Assembly (NCBI RefSeq): GCF_000090795.2
Contig: NW_003546345.1
Coordinates: 23,863 to 44,536 of the forward strand
Direction: 5' to 3'
Source of the DNA: Amphimedon queenslandica
Lineage: Eukaryota; Porifera; Demospongiae; Haplosclerida; Niphatidae
DNA length: 20,674 bases
A model generated the notes under the pieces. That model made no database searches. It was not told the origin of the DNA and saw only the letters and a program-made list of their open reading frames with translations. A program made the translations under genes and the position numbers. Positions 1 through 10,768 of this stretch are shown piece by piece. Numbering within the stretch: the first letter of the stretch is position 1; every line of letters starts with the position of its first letter.

Positions 1-342
1 AACTTTAACTAAGTAAGATAATAAAAGTACTTTTCTTGTCCTTGACACAAGCTCTAAGGAATGATGCAAATGCTATCACAAGAGGCTTTCTAGTTTTAAG
101 GATTTCCGTGTTGATAGAAGATAAAAGAAGAAGAAAAAGTGTGAAGAATTATGCAGAAATTTGAATTTGGGCCTATTCTCCAGAATTGATCACGCGACAT
201 TGTGGCCAACTTTAAAGGTACCAGGAGAATCGCTCACTGAAGGAGAACTCATCTTAGCCATTTATAAGGCTGTACAAGCTAAGATAAATGAGTTATAATC
301 ATTTGAAAATTATAAATTTGGTCGCCATCTTGAAAAATCAAC
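1..342. other. Mostly non-coding, with a short coding-like tail
   Basis: No recognisable gene. On the plus strand one stretch ending in TAA at 296-298 reads like the C-terminus of a protein (it includes IDHATLWPTLKVPGESL) and is open for about 38 codons. Upstream the same frame cannot be followed far. It may be the last exon of a gene or transposon lying to the left of the window. I do not recognise the family. Confidence 0.25.
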
Positions 343-387
343 CTCAACCCTACATATAGGCTACCGCCTATATAATATTGGGTTGAG
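343..387. repeat. Two-tier hairpin (foldback repeat)
   Basis: Nested perfect arms: CTCAACCC (343-350) pairs with GGGTTGAG (380-387), and ATATAGGC (354-361) pairs with GCCTATAT (366-373) around a TACC loop. The inner core, a GGC/GCC stem around a very short loop beginning with TA, resembles the hairpins at 13292-13322 and 14384-14404. It is probably a small foldback element or the end of one. No target duplication was found. Confidence 0.6.
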
Positions 388-1444
388 AGCTTTAATAGCC
401 AACTGCTAATATACATCCCAAAGCAAATTCTCCTCTCAACTAAGGTCCTCACAATGAGAATGAATCATTGATTGGGAAAGAAAATGAGAGGCAGTCATTA
501 TTATAGTGTCATGACTTATTATAGAATGAAACCGTGAAATCACTAGCACTCATGCAGTGAAGGATTTGAGACGCCCTGATTAATTAACACCACTAATGGT
601 TTTAGTTGAGAAGAATTTCCAATTTGTAGAATATATCTGGGACAGACACGTGACTAAGAAGAAACTTATTTTGGAGTTTGTTTGATTTCATAGTCGTTAT
701 TTTTCATTACTTTCATAGATAGCTCAGTTGCTGATCAGGATGATAATTATAGAGGATGATGAGAAGGACACACCAGTACATGTAATGCAAGAAGTTGAAA
801 TAATTCCCAGCAGTGATGACAAATGAGAGGTCAGAGATATCAGCGACAAAATGCAATTTACAACTTATGTTACATTCAATTCAGCCTCAGTACCTGTCAT
901 TGGAGAATTAAAAATATTTAATGCTCCCATTGCTTCTACTGAATTGGTTTGGTGTGTTACAAATTTTGCCTATTGTGTTCTGTATTTTTATTATTCATTT
1001 ACACATTTATGGTAGTTACATGAGCATTTTTCTCGTAATAAATATATATTTTATTCATTATAGTCTCATATTATCTCTTGTAATGATATACATTTACAAT
1101 AAATCAGGTACATGTATAAATTAATATTACAATTATGATAATAAGCTATTATATGTATATGCATTAATTATATTGTTTCTATATAATTTGGACACTCAAT
1201 ATATCCACCTGCATCAAAAGTACTCATATAGTCTGTGTAATGGCCATCATGGCTTGAATATCTGCTCCTGATTTCCAAATTTTTCAAATGTAAGTGTATA
1301 ATCTATTAAGGGTGGGTAATATCAGTTAAATATTGTTTTATTAATTAAAAAAATTTATTGTCAATGAACTAATTATTGTCAAAAGTATCTATCTCAACAA
1401 TGAAAACTAAATTCATCACCTAAATTACTAATAGATTTTTTACA
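388..1444. other. No gene recognised
   Basis: AT-rich sequence with many stops in all frames. A 67-codon open stretch at 921-1124 is rich in Ile, Tyr and Leu, as expected from AT-rich non-coding DNA, and is not called a gene. No RNA gene or strong inverted repeat was seen. Confidence 0.5.
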
Positions 1445-2235
1445 CTGAATGGTCACAAACTTCATGAAAAAGTTACTCGTTCCAGTTTGACGGTTGCTCA
1501 CAATGGAGTGACTATCTGTCCTAATGTACTAAATAGCCATTCTGACGGTGAACTAGTTGTACATATACATAAATACTTGTGACAAATCTCCGACAAGAGA
1601 GGGTAAGTTCAAGCTTGTAACTTCCACCATAGAAGAGGATCATCCTCAAAGTTAATCTTCTGAGAAGTTTTATATGAACTTATTTCCATTTTCACATGCT
1701 GTTCATGACATATCTGTGGCATAATATCATCATCTTCCCTCACTGTATTGCTATTGAATAGTTATCTAAAGTTACGCTTATTATGTAGTGGCTCTTCTGT
1801 TGTTTGCTCCATATGACTATTGGGCAAAAGTAGGTTGGTACATTCCTCAATCTTCAATCGTACTTCTTCATCCCTCAAATACTTAGATTTGAACGATGGA
1901 TCTAAAACCTTCCAACTTGCAACAGTACTGACTTTTTTGTTATACAAAGTTATACACTTATTGAGATCAGCTTGTATTCGTGACTTTAATGTCTTTTGGC
2001 AGCTGTGTTTCCTCTTTTTTTTGAGACCGGCATTATTTATGAGGTTGGAAGCATAGCCAAAATTGTGACATAATGTTCTCCAGACAAAATGTCTGTCAAT
2101 GTAAAGAGGACACAGAGCTTCATTTACTAACTAAAGTACTTCAATTTCTTGCCATGTTGGTAGGTGGTGTCATGTCTTTTGGTCTTGACTAAGCACTCTT
2201 CTGATCACTTCCTGTTGCTCTAATTGGGACGAGTC
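1445..2235 (-). pseudogene. hAT-superfamily transposase remnant (copy 1, zf-BED/Ac-like group)
   Basis: Minus-strand reading recovers, in correct order, the landmarks of an Ac/hAT transposase. They are a segment with TWQEIEVL (about 2150), LTDILSGEHYVTI (about 2060-2105, in another frame), WKVLDPSFKSKYL (about 1875-1914), DPLLWWKLQA then TYPLLSEICHKYLCI (about 1570-1650), and the dimerisation-tail motif SPSEWLFSTLGQIVT (about 1512-1550). The family form of that last motif is PSERLFSTAG. In-frame stops and at least two frame changes break it, so it cannot encode a working enzyme. In this family the enzyme excises and inserts DNA elements in the nucleus. The N-terminal BED finger and first catalytic region were not found. 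Terminal repeats were not identified. Confidence 0.8.
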
Positions 2236-3573
2236 TGAGCTCACCCCACTAGGGCAAAAAAACGTCTGTTTGACTGTATAGGCAGGTAGTGAAACTATTA
2301 TTAAAGTTAAATAGCCTAATCTTCATTCAAAATGGGTGTGCTCATAATGACTAAAATGGCAGCTAGCAACAACTGTGATCCTATTTGAAGCAACTGTCAG
2401 CAAGATAAGTCTAAACTAATGTTCAAAAACTACTGTAGCAGCAAGGAAGGTTGGGAGCAGATAAACAATCTTTTCATTGATATGAAGGATTCTTATAAGC
2501 TGAATGCATGTTGCAATGAGATAGCTGTATGCAACGACTTCTGCCGCATTTGCAGTGACTAAATACAGTAGCAGCAAGGTTAACAATGTAGAACTGTAGA
2601 AGTGCAAACTTCTTCAAAATACAAATTGTTCAGTGACTGCTTCTCAAGGATCTTTAATGCCTGCTATAACCAATTGCTGCAGAGGTTTTATAAGTGATCA
2701 GATGAATAGCTAATAAAATGTTAAAACAAAATTTTCACATTTTTGTATATGCATGGACATGTATACAATTGCTGTGCTTGCTCTTAAAGAATACACTTTG
2801 GCTTGCTAAAGCTCGCACTCGATTTATACATTTGTCTAATACGCGAGATACCATTATATCTGAACTCCCCATCTCATTGATTAGAAATGTATGAACATGA
2901 CATTAAAAATAGTGAAATTTAATGGTCATAAAGTGAATGTATTTGTGAAAGTTACTGGCCGATTCGTGCTTCAGTAAGCTCCCTCTTGTTATTTAACCTT
3001 TTAGAAAATGACCTTACAAATTCTTGGCACAAACCACATGTTCAAGTGCATCTGCTGTCTGTGTGACTGTTGTCGCCAAATGAAGATTATGACTAAACTG
3101 TAAGAGCCAGTTTCACCCTAATTGCTGTGCAACCTTGACACATAACTACCATTGTCAGTTGTCAAGCAAATTTAGTCCTCAGATGACAACGCCCATAAAA
3201 TCAAGGCAGCTTCAACAAGGTTTGCTCAGAAAAAATATGTGGTAAACACTGTTTCTAAACATTTATATATTTCCTTGCAGTTGTTGATGAAGTGGATGGT
3301 ATAACTGAAGTAAATAAGGTACCTTACCCTTGCTTGACCAAACGTCAGTTGTAGCTTAGATGTATTTTGCTGTGCCAAGCTTGGTGCGTGTAACTTCTGG
3401 ACAACCATTGTAAACTTACTAACGTACAAGCTACCTACAATATTGCCTGTACTGCATAAGCAGCACAGATAATATCAGCATTCAGACTATCAAAAATTCA
3501 AAAGTTCTAGGGGGTTTGGTTGAAGGGCGGAGCTTGCAGAGGAACACAATTAATTACAATAATTGAAGTAAAG
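2236..3573. other. Intergenic, no gene recognised
   Basis: No coding signal that I can support. A 12-bp motif, GTAGCAGCAAGG, occurs near 2436 and again near 2571, hinting at an internal repeat of an old element. Short open stretches on the minus strand in 2416-2607 and 3226-3429 have no domain-like content. Confidence 0.45.
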
Positions 3574-4333
3574 ATGGAGCAATGTGAGAGGGAGATAAAG
3601 ATGCTAGTGGAGGCTGGTGTCAGACATTGAGATGTTTGCAACTTTTTGAAAGCCGTTTAGCCTTTTCAAACTTGATGTATTTCTGTGAGAAGTGTCAGGC
3701 GTTTTTGTGCATTTACAGACATTAGGTATCGAAATAACCTTAGTGATGCTGACGTCCTGGATGTTATTAATGCCTGTGTTGTTGCAGTGGGGCACTCAAA
3801 TGGTTGTCGCACCTTATAGGGGTTGCTGAGGTCTGAGGCTATTTTGGCCAGCCAGAGAAGTGCTGTTCGACGTTTGTTTCCCGTTGCTCACTGCCAGACG
3901 GTTTGACTTCAATGAGACTTCTGAACCCTATACCATACAGAGCTTCCTTCTTTGGACAAAAGCTCCATTTCGAGCAAAACAAGAAACTTGTATGTACAGT
4001 GTGGTACATGTTTTTCCAAATGATGGGTACTTCTGTAAGTTTGTTGGATTTGTTACCACTCAAAAGAATCCAATAATGATACATGACCTTTTGTTTCGTC
4101 CCATTATGCTCAAGTATGGTGCTTGGGAATAGTTAAGAACGGGCCAGGAAATAGGGTTTTATTTAACTACAGTACCCTGTAGCAAATTTTTGTAGTGGTC
4201 AGCACCACAAGCAGTTATTCAATCTACATCAGTACTAAATTGCTGGGCAGAAAGAATCTTGCCAGAGATCAATGCCAGGATTAATTTTGCTTCCTACAAT
4301 CCTACTGCCTGTCAGTGGGTGAGCAAAATGTGA
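3574..4333 (+). pseudogene. Integrase-type (rve-like DDE) transposase-like gene, broken
   Basis: Reading from ATG 3574 gives a helix-turn-helix-like N-terminus (EREIKMLVEAGV, then SVRSVRRF) and the segment NNLSDADVLDVINACV followed by SQRSAVRRLF. After a frame change, 3860-4132 gives NDGYFCKFVGFVTTQKNP and IHDLLFRPIMLKYGAWE. Past a TAG at 4130-4132 the same frame continues with LRTGQEIGFYL and then WAERILPEINARINF (about 4244-4290). This order matches a widespread animal family of integrase-core proteins, in which I recall a DGY aspartate, a D-x-G-x-EF motif and an ERxWPEIN glutamate. Here the first Asp (4022-4024) and the Glu are visible but the middle Asp is lost. At least five in-frame stops and one frameshift make it a pseudogene. 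Family assignment is from memory. Confidence 0.65.
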
Positions 4334-4378
4334 CTTTGTAAGAGACATAGATGCTTGTAAATATATTGCTTTATTGGT

Positions 4379-4788
4379 AAAATTGATCCTTTATTTTCTG
4401 CCTAATAATGCAATAGCACTAATGTAAATAAAGAGATCATTACCATTCCTTTATTTAGCTTACCAATGCAAGAAAAAGGTCCAAATTCCACGTATAGGTG
4501 AATGCTTATGTTTGCTATTTTGAGTCTTCTTGCCTTGCCATACTGAGAATAAGGAAAGGCAATGATCTGATTCTTTACATAAGTACTATTGCATTATTAG
4601 GAAGAACAATAAAGGATCATTACCTTCTCAGTATGGTAATGCGAGAAATAGACTTACATAATGATGGACCTATAAGCGGAATTTTGAGTTTTTCTTGTAT
4701 TTTTATACTGAGAATAAGGAATGGTAATGATCCCAGTCTCTATATTAGTGCTATTGCATTATTAGGCAGAAAAACAAAGGATCAATTT
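4379..4788. repeat. Composite inverted/direct repeat element (MITE-like)
   Basis: The left arm 4379-4455 is the reverse complement of the right arm 4713-4788 over about 76 bp with few mismatches; both contain a block ending TGCATTATTAGG or its complement. A third copy, 4548-4619, runs in the same direction as the right arm. It belongs to a longer direct repeat, about 4514-4619 against 4680-4786, offset about 166 bp. Inside the third copy CCATACTGAGAA (about 4538-4549) pairs with TTCTCAGTATGG near 4626-4637, making a smaller foldback. Open reading across the region is a by-product of the duplicated units and is not called a gene. Confidence 0.75.
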
Positions 4789-4793
4789 CCTGA

Positions 4794-5439
4794 TATAGTC
4801 GGTTTCAGTTGAGAAGAAACGAAAGTAAATCAATGATTTTGTCATTAAAACGTCACATGTAGCCCCGCCCAAACATGGCTGCAATCTGCAAGCTTTGTCA
4901 TTCTTCGAGCGTTTCTTCTCCTTTAACTTACTTTACTATCTATTGTACCTCTACAGTGGTTGCTGCTACCTCCATCTATCCTTTCCTTGTTTTTGGTGCC
5001 TGTTTTCAGATGGTATAGAGCTCGGAATACGGGTGAATCAACGAGTGTACTGGCAATGAAGAACAACTAAGGTTGAGGAGGCTGTGGAGTGATATAGCAA
5101 GAATTATCCTCAAGAGAAAGCTCCAAGTTGAATATTAGTAGGTGTAGAGAGCTTGATATGTTCTGTTTTATTTTTAAAATTAAAAATATTTTTTGACTAA
5201 ATGTAATGAGATGCAAATGATATTCATCGGAGTGACGCACACAATTCGTCATGGTGGCTCCTTTCATCTCATGCGGAAGAACCCGTTTAGAACCTTCCAG
5301 AGTACCTAGAAACTCAAAAATTGGTAAGGATTTTTGGAAAAACCCGTTATGCAGCTATACCAAATTTCAATTTGCTAGCATTAGTGACAAAAAGTTATTA
5401 GGGGTGGTGGTGGTTTCTTCTCAACTGAAACCGACTATA
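4794..5439. mobile_element. 646-bp element with perfect 27-bp terminal inverted repeats
   Basis: Bases 4794-4820 are the exact reverse complement of 5413-5439; the inner part reads GGTTTCAGTTGAGAAGAAAC on the left. Both ends are bounded by TA, so one reading is a TA target duplication (4794-4795 and 5438-5439) with 25-bp terminal repeats, as in Tc1/mariner-like MITEs. The interior has no transposase, so it would be non-autonomous. It starts within a few bases of the right arm of the element at 4379-4788. An open stretch at 5251-5475 runs out of the element and has no recognisable domain. Confidence 0.8.
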
Positions 5440-6237
5440 AAAGAATGTATTTGCAAGCATGTATGCTTCTTGTGATGTCATGTTTAGCCACACCCACACA
5501 CAGGAAGTAGCATGGCTGGAAGCAGAATGCACACACTATTCCTGGAAGCAGAGTTGGTATTCCAAATTACATAGCTCAATACTCGTGTTGACTTGGTCAG
5601 ATATCACCATCGCATAGTCCAACAATGGAATTTCCGGTGTATCAATATGAATCTTTAAGTCATAGTCTTTCTAGAATTTTGATTCATGCGCAGGATCCAT
5701 TAGATGATTTTCCTAACTTGCAAGTTCATTGTGAAAAGATATTGCAATGTCCTGTTTTCACTTTTTAAAGATGTTTTACACGGATCATGCAGTTTGCTTA
5801 GAGATGCTATTTTTTTTTAATATTCTAAACCATCATTTCATGAATCTCATTCAGTAGTGTTGACAGCTGCTGTTTTCAACATATTATTTACAGGTCAGGC
5901 AGTTTGCTTAGAGTTTCTGAAATTATATTCTATTGTTTTTTGCTTTTTGTCCTTACTCTCCCCTTTCTTTATGTCTCATTATTGGATAACTCATTTAATC
6001 ATGATTTTTGTAATAATCATTTTTCATTATTAGCAGAGTACTGTTACCTCACCCTCTTAATTATCACCACATTGCAACTTGTAGGTGCCATCTAATTTTA
6101 TATGGAAATACTCTCCCCAAGTCTGATCTACTGCTAAACTTCTATACTCATACAGTCCAGGCTACAAATTCTCCAGAGTCTCTGAAGCTCAGTCGGCAAG
6201 GGAAGAAGGTGAACTTTATTTCAGTAATCTTTAGGTT
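5440..6237. other. Intergenic with a short direct repeat
   Basis: No gene recognised. A 15-bp word, GCAGTTTGCTTAGAG, occurs at 5789-5803 and 5899-5913, suggesting a small local duplication. A hydrophobic open stretch at 5904-6095 lies over AT-rich DNA and is not supported. The last part, about 6150-6208, may be an upstream exon of the damaged gene at 6238, ending at a possible GTGAAC donor near 6209. Confidence 0.4.
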
Positions 6238-6995
6238 ATGCTCTTTCTACTCAGATCAGTACTCATGTTAAGGTTACGTAACTATTCAAGTGCTGCTATT
6301 TCTAACCTACAAGCAAGAACTATCCATATTATGAAAAAGAATGACGAGTATTTGATATTTCCAGGTTTTTCTGAAAGGTTCTCACAGCTAAATATTGCTG
6401 CCACATACGAAGAAATGGGTAAGCCTGTCCAGGACCTAGCCAGTGTGGTTTGCTTGCCTGTTTCTCATCATGTACTCCCTACAATGCATATCCTTAATGT
6501 GCTCAGCCAGGCCATTGGCGAGAAAGTTAAGTTTCCCCATACCCCTAAATATCTGGCTGCTGTCCGTCAAAAAGTGCCAGGCAATGGTGGCTATAATAAA
6601 ACTATAAATTTCGTTAGCTTATTGTCCGGCTATGTAATGGACTCTAAAGCTAAATCAGTGCCTAGTTATAAAGTTGTGACTCATACGCAAATACTGATTG
6701 ACAGTAGTTTATGCATACTCTCATCAGTGTGTCAAATCCTTTCCAACACAACGGCTATGAAGTCATATTACTAGACAGCAAGTGCTATGCACTTCTAGAC
6801 ATTGCAGCTACAAGCTGCATGGATGTTTGAAATCGACACAAAACATCTAAATCCCAATGTGTGAAGTTAACTGGAAAGAAGTTCACTCGGATGGCTATTG
6901 ATTTGATGAACGAGGGTTATAGTGATGATCTAGTGTCTACTGCCACAACTTCAGTGGAGCCATTACAAGTAGTTAACTTTATAGAGAAATTTTAA
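6238..6995 (+). pseudogene. Unrecognised protein-coding gene fragment with frameshift and stop
   Basis: I do not recognise this family. The first part (6238 to about 6730) has the balanced composition of real coding sequence: YLIFPGFSERFSQLNIAATY, then LPTMHILNVLSQAIGEKV and VPGNGGYNKTINFVSLLSGY. Near 6725-6735 the frame changes, best explained by loss of one base. It continues as NPFQHNGYEVILLDSKCYAL, crosses a TGA at 6828-6830 (directly after MDV; Trp to stop would be a one-base change), then NRHKTSKSQCVKLTGKKF and MAIDLMNEGYSDDL, ending at TAA 6993-6995. About 250 codons in total. The true start is unclear, and the first 15 or so residues may be intron or leader. It could belong to a transposon or be a decayed host gene. 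Confidence 0.6.
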
Positions 6996-8573
6996 AAGGG
7001 GGTTGCAACTTTCATAAAATTTTTTCAGTGTCCTATTTGCAAATCTATAGTTTTCAATATTATTTTATCATTGAACAATAAAATTATAAATATTGCGAAG
7101 AAACAAGTTACAACTATATAATATTGAATATGCAAGATAAATGCCGTGAATTCACCATTTACGCTTTACATATACGGTGTTTGGCACTTGTCATATGTCA
7201 CAAATCTTGACTTTGAAGAGAAATGGCCATTAAATAATAACAAAGAATGCGACATGTGCTGTTTGGAAATATTTTGGCTTTGTGAAAGGGCCCAATGAAC
7301 TATACTATATTCCAGTTCATTTGGGGACGGAAGTAGAAGCAGCTGTATGGAATTTGAAAAAAGTATAGTTACATTATTTAAAACTGATAAGTGATACATT
7401 ATTATTTTAAAATAGTATTATTGCAAATGATGCCATGATGTCATAAATACTACAACTGTGCAGGACCAAGTACTGAACCAGCTACTTTTCTTTTACCAGC
7501 TGGTGATATTGAATTATTATCACCATCTTTACCTGCAGCAACGTATTAAAAGATATAATTGGTAAAATAACTAATAAGGTCAGGTGTGTGGATTTTTGGA
7601 TCCCATGCTATTATTTAATCATTTCTCATTACTTTGCCGCACCTTTAGTAACAATATACTGAACTGTCAATTAACTATTATAATTAATGATAATAATAAT
7701 GATTAATGAAAAAGATGTTGAAATTTTTGGGAACAGGTTTTAACAACACTATCCACTTCATGTTACCCACTCTGACAGTAATTGAAAGAACTTCTCTGTG
7801 TATTCAGGAAACAGCTTCTGGTTAAACGTTTACCGATTGGCATTCTCCAAAATTCTCTCAAATCAATCGGATCAATTGTCTCTTCTCACAATCCAAAAAC
7901 TACTCTGCTCTAATCATTAGCATGTGCAGTGTACAAAAATCAAATTATTGAATCAATACCAATTAATAATCAATAATAATAATAATCCTAAGACATAAAT
8001 GCATCACTATATCTAACACACTCCCACCTTAGTGAGTCACTATCCAATACAAATTAATAATTCATATAATTACTGCACTCTTATAATGATATAAATAACT
8101 AAGCCATGTATAAAGTATAATAATAACAGTGCACATACTAAGTTTCCAACAAGTTATACTCTAGTGCAATAATCTGGCAAAAATTCTGTCCCTCGACTCA
8201 GTTGTCGCTTGTCGTGGAGAACGACATGAACTGTTTCAACATTCAGCAGCTATTCCTTCTTCAAATTGTTCATTATTTGCGATGCTTTGTGACTTGGATT
8301 GCTCTCCAGGGAACGATTCTTGACTGCAAATTTCAAGAGGATAAAATTTCTTTATGGGACATGACAAAAATTAAGATGCTCCTTGTCCCATCTTAACTCT
8401 CACAATTGCTCCTCTAGTCTGTTTTAGCCTCAGCCTATTATGCTCAAAAATTTTCCCATTATTCCTTCTGGAAATTCTCAAAATTTCCTCCCATTATTCT
8501 TTCAGTTTCATCCTATTATTCTTTTTTGTCAATTTTTAAATTTGAAATCAGAAACAAAACATTAATCAAACAA
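6996..8573. other. Intergenic, AT-rich, with simple repeats
   Basis: No gene supported. ATAATAATA runs occur near 7690 and 7970-7985. Between 8434 and 8522, just downstream of the hAT remnant on its own strand, the motif CC(C/T)ATTATTC recurs four times (about 8434, 8455, 8490 and 8512) at 20 to 35 bp spacing. This may be subterminal sequence of the hAT element. The open stretch at 8202-8396 shows no domain. Confidence 0.4.
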
Positions 8574-9680
8574 CTATTTATTGTACTGTGGCATCATTGA
8601 TGCCGCAATATAGTCCTCCAAAAAGCTTAATTGTTCACTAAAAGTAGATTATTATACAGAGAATGCTCTTTCACCTGCTGCAGATGAAGGTTGTAGTAGA
8701 AGTACTTTCTTTGCTGTCTCACTCCATGATGGGAGCTTATCTGCATGTGCTTTCTGAAACTGTAATTGACTAAGGTCTGAGCTGACATCTTCACTAGCAG
8801 CTACATAACTTGAAAATTCACTTTTTAAGGCTGATAGAGTAGTGTCATTCACAAAGGGAAATAAAGGTAACGTTTCAATCATAACAATGTCAGGCTTAAT
8901 CATTCTCACCTTTTTTGGTGAAAAAAATCTTGTTGCTATCAAAGCATTGAGAGGAACACTCATTAAAGGTGCTTTTAGATTAGCACTGTAGTAATCTATA
9001 GCTGACTTAATGCAGCTTGAGCATAATTTACTATCAGATCCTTTGCATCTTGGTTTGTTCCTGAGGCTGACATCTGTCTAGTAACAGCTTGAACATGAGG
9101 GTAATGAGCCATATCCACAGTAGATGTGAGAGAAGAATTTAGTTCATAGCACTCTAAAGCTATGATACGATTGTCGCTTTCAAGCTTGTATGTGGTCTGG
9201 ACAAAAGGCGTTCCAGCATCAATGACTGCACTCAGTTCTATTTGCAACAAACCCTTCTTTACAGGATTAGTAAAGAATGCAGAAAACTTCCAAAGTTAAA
9301 AACAATTCAAGGTCTCCAAACACTTCTAAAAGTTGATTCTGCACTTCCCACTTGCTCCACGATCTAGTTGAATAATAGCCACGATAACGTTGAACAGTTC
9401 ACTCCTTCCATAAGAGTCTAGCTTTATGACTATGACTGAAAAGATTGACCCAAACTGTTGCATACTCATTGAGATTTGGGATATTAAACTTTTCACCAAC
9501 TTGGTCAATAGTATTGGCAAAACAGCCTATATCCAGGAGTAATGGATTTACTATCTTTATTGTATGCATAGCCACATTATTGGATAAGGCGCAGTCTCGC
9601 AAAGCAGCCACTAAAAGTTCAGGTAATATGCTGTACTGAACTGATAGAGTACCTATCATTTCATAGGCAATTTCCTATAC
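8574..9680 (-). pseudogene. hAT-superfamily transposase remnant (copy 2)
   Basis: On the minus strand, in order: EIAYEMIGTLSVQY (about 9630-9670); CFANTIDQVGEKFNIPNL and LFSHSHKARLLWKE (to 9399); after a frame change GYYSTRSWSKWEVQNQLLEV (about 9320-9384); after another, IELSAVIDAGTPFVQTTYKL and ALECYELNSSL (9250-9130); then LPSWSETAKKVLLLQPSSAA and GERAFSV (to 8652). Two adjacent stops follow, then SFLEDYIAASMMPQYNK and TAG at 8574-8576. These are typical landmarks of hAT transposases whose C-terminal dimerisation block is LLQPSSAAxERxFS. Its motifs differ from those of the copy at 1445-2235, so they are separate lineages. The N-terminus with zinc finger and first catalytic Asp is missing or unreadable. 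Confidence 0.85.
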
Positions 9681-9766
9681 TCTCAGTCATGCCCTGTCCC
9701 TCTGTCTGTCCTCGTACATTGCCCCTATTTATGCGTAGATCTAATACAGTAGAAAGGTTTTTTTGC

Positions 9767-9996
9767 TGACCATAATTGACAAAGGTACTTTATGGCGGAT
9801 TTATAAATTCATTATTATAATGAAAAATATCAACTTGTGAGTGCTCTGATAGACAACCATTGTTTCTAGAAGTTTAATAACTTTTTGCATCCTCTGAAGT
9901 ATTTTTATAATAAATGGAGTTAAAAATGTTGGATTTTTAGGCTGTAAAAACCAATTTTCCTATCCACCATTAGGTACCTTTTGTTAATTATGGTCA
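9767..9996. mobile_element. About 230-bp inverted-repeat element (MITE-like)
   Basis: The left end starting at 9767 and the right end finishing at 9996 are reverse complements over about 35 bp with four mismatches and one single-base indel. Both begin TGACCATAATT at the outer edge. The interior is AT-rich with no coding content. No clear target duplication was seen, so the superfamily is open. Confidence 0.65.
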
Positions 9997-10653
9997 CCAT
10001 TACCAATACAATATAAAGTCAATTTTCAATTTTTCATTGAAAGTGGGAGCAGTCACAGTAAAATACAAATGGCAACCAACACACTTGAAGAATTTATGGG
10101 CTTTCTAGCAGCAATATAAGGCAAGGTTTTAAATGCAATTAATGACATCGGAAGCTCGTCTTTATTGATGCAATTGCTATTAAAACTGTGAAAGTCAATC
10201 AAGCTTTTTCTCAGTCATCTTGACATTGGATAATATTATATCTAAAGCTAAGTAAAGCATCTTTACGGACATGTATAGGCAAGAAAAGTGTACGTGAAAC
10301 TAGAAGACTAAAAGTTGAATAAAATAAATGATATAAAGTGATTTTATCAGCTGCATTAAATTTTCATTATGTAAATCATGCTTACTATGCCTAAACCATG
10401 ATGCATGCTTTGAAATTATCAGGAGTAGATCAAAGATGGATAGATTCAGTGCCATATAATTGCTTTGCTAGCTTCGGCTCGCACCTTAATGTTCTACATT
10501 CGTCTAGTACTGTAGGATGTAGTTTCTAATTGTTATGTGTGTGAGGCCTGGCAATGAATGGGCTTCTTGAAGATCCTGGGTTATAGTCATTCTTTCCTTC
10601 CATCACATTCACTGATGTCAGAACTGTAAGTAACTCACCTGTTAATTTCAAGC
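9997..10653. other. Intergenic, no gene recognised
   Basis: AT-rich sequence with stops in every frame and nothing that resembles a domain or RNA gene. Confidence 0.4.
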
Positions 10654-10768
10654 CTTACTACCGTGACAGGGAATACGTGGGATTTAATGTGGGGTTTGGT
10701 CACTGTGAGGTGGTCCCATGGTATGGATTTTTCTCCCACAAGGCCTGTCACAACACTTTGGTAGTAAG
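10654..10768. repeat. Imperfect long hairpin (115 bp)
   Basis: CTTACTACC (10654-10662) followed by GTGACAGG (10663-10670) pairs with CCTGTCAC (10744-10751) and GGTAGTAAG (10760-10768), with eight unpaired bases in the right arm. A further inner pair GTGGGA (10677-10682) and TCCCAC (10734-10739) extends the fold. It may be a small foldback element. The less AT-rich content stands out from its surroundings. Confidence 0.6.

Noticed and set aside
921-1124. 67-codon open frame on the plus strand
   Set aside because: Ile/Leu/Tyr-rich reading of AT-rich DNA, no domain, no coding context.
2416-2607. Hydrophobic minus-strand frame of 63 codons
   Set aside because: No signal or membrane-protein context; contains a repeated GTAGCAGCAAGG word typical of repeat DNA.
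4498-4812. 104-codon frame with an internal protein repeat
   Set aside because: The repeat is explained by duplicated DNA units of an inverted-repeat element, not by a protein repeat.
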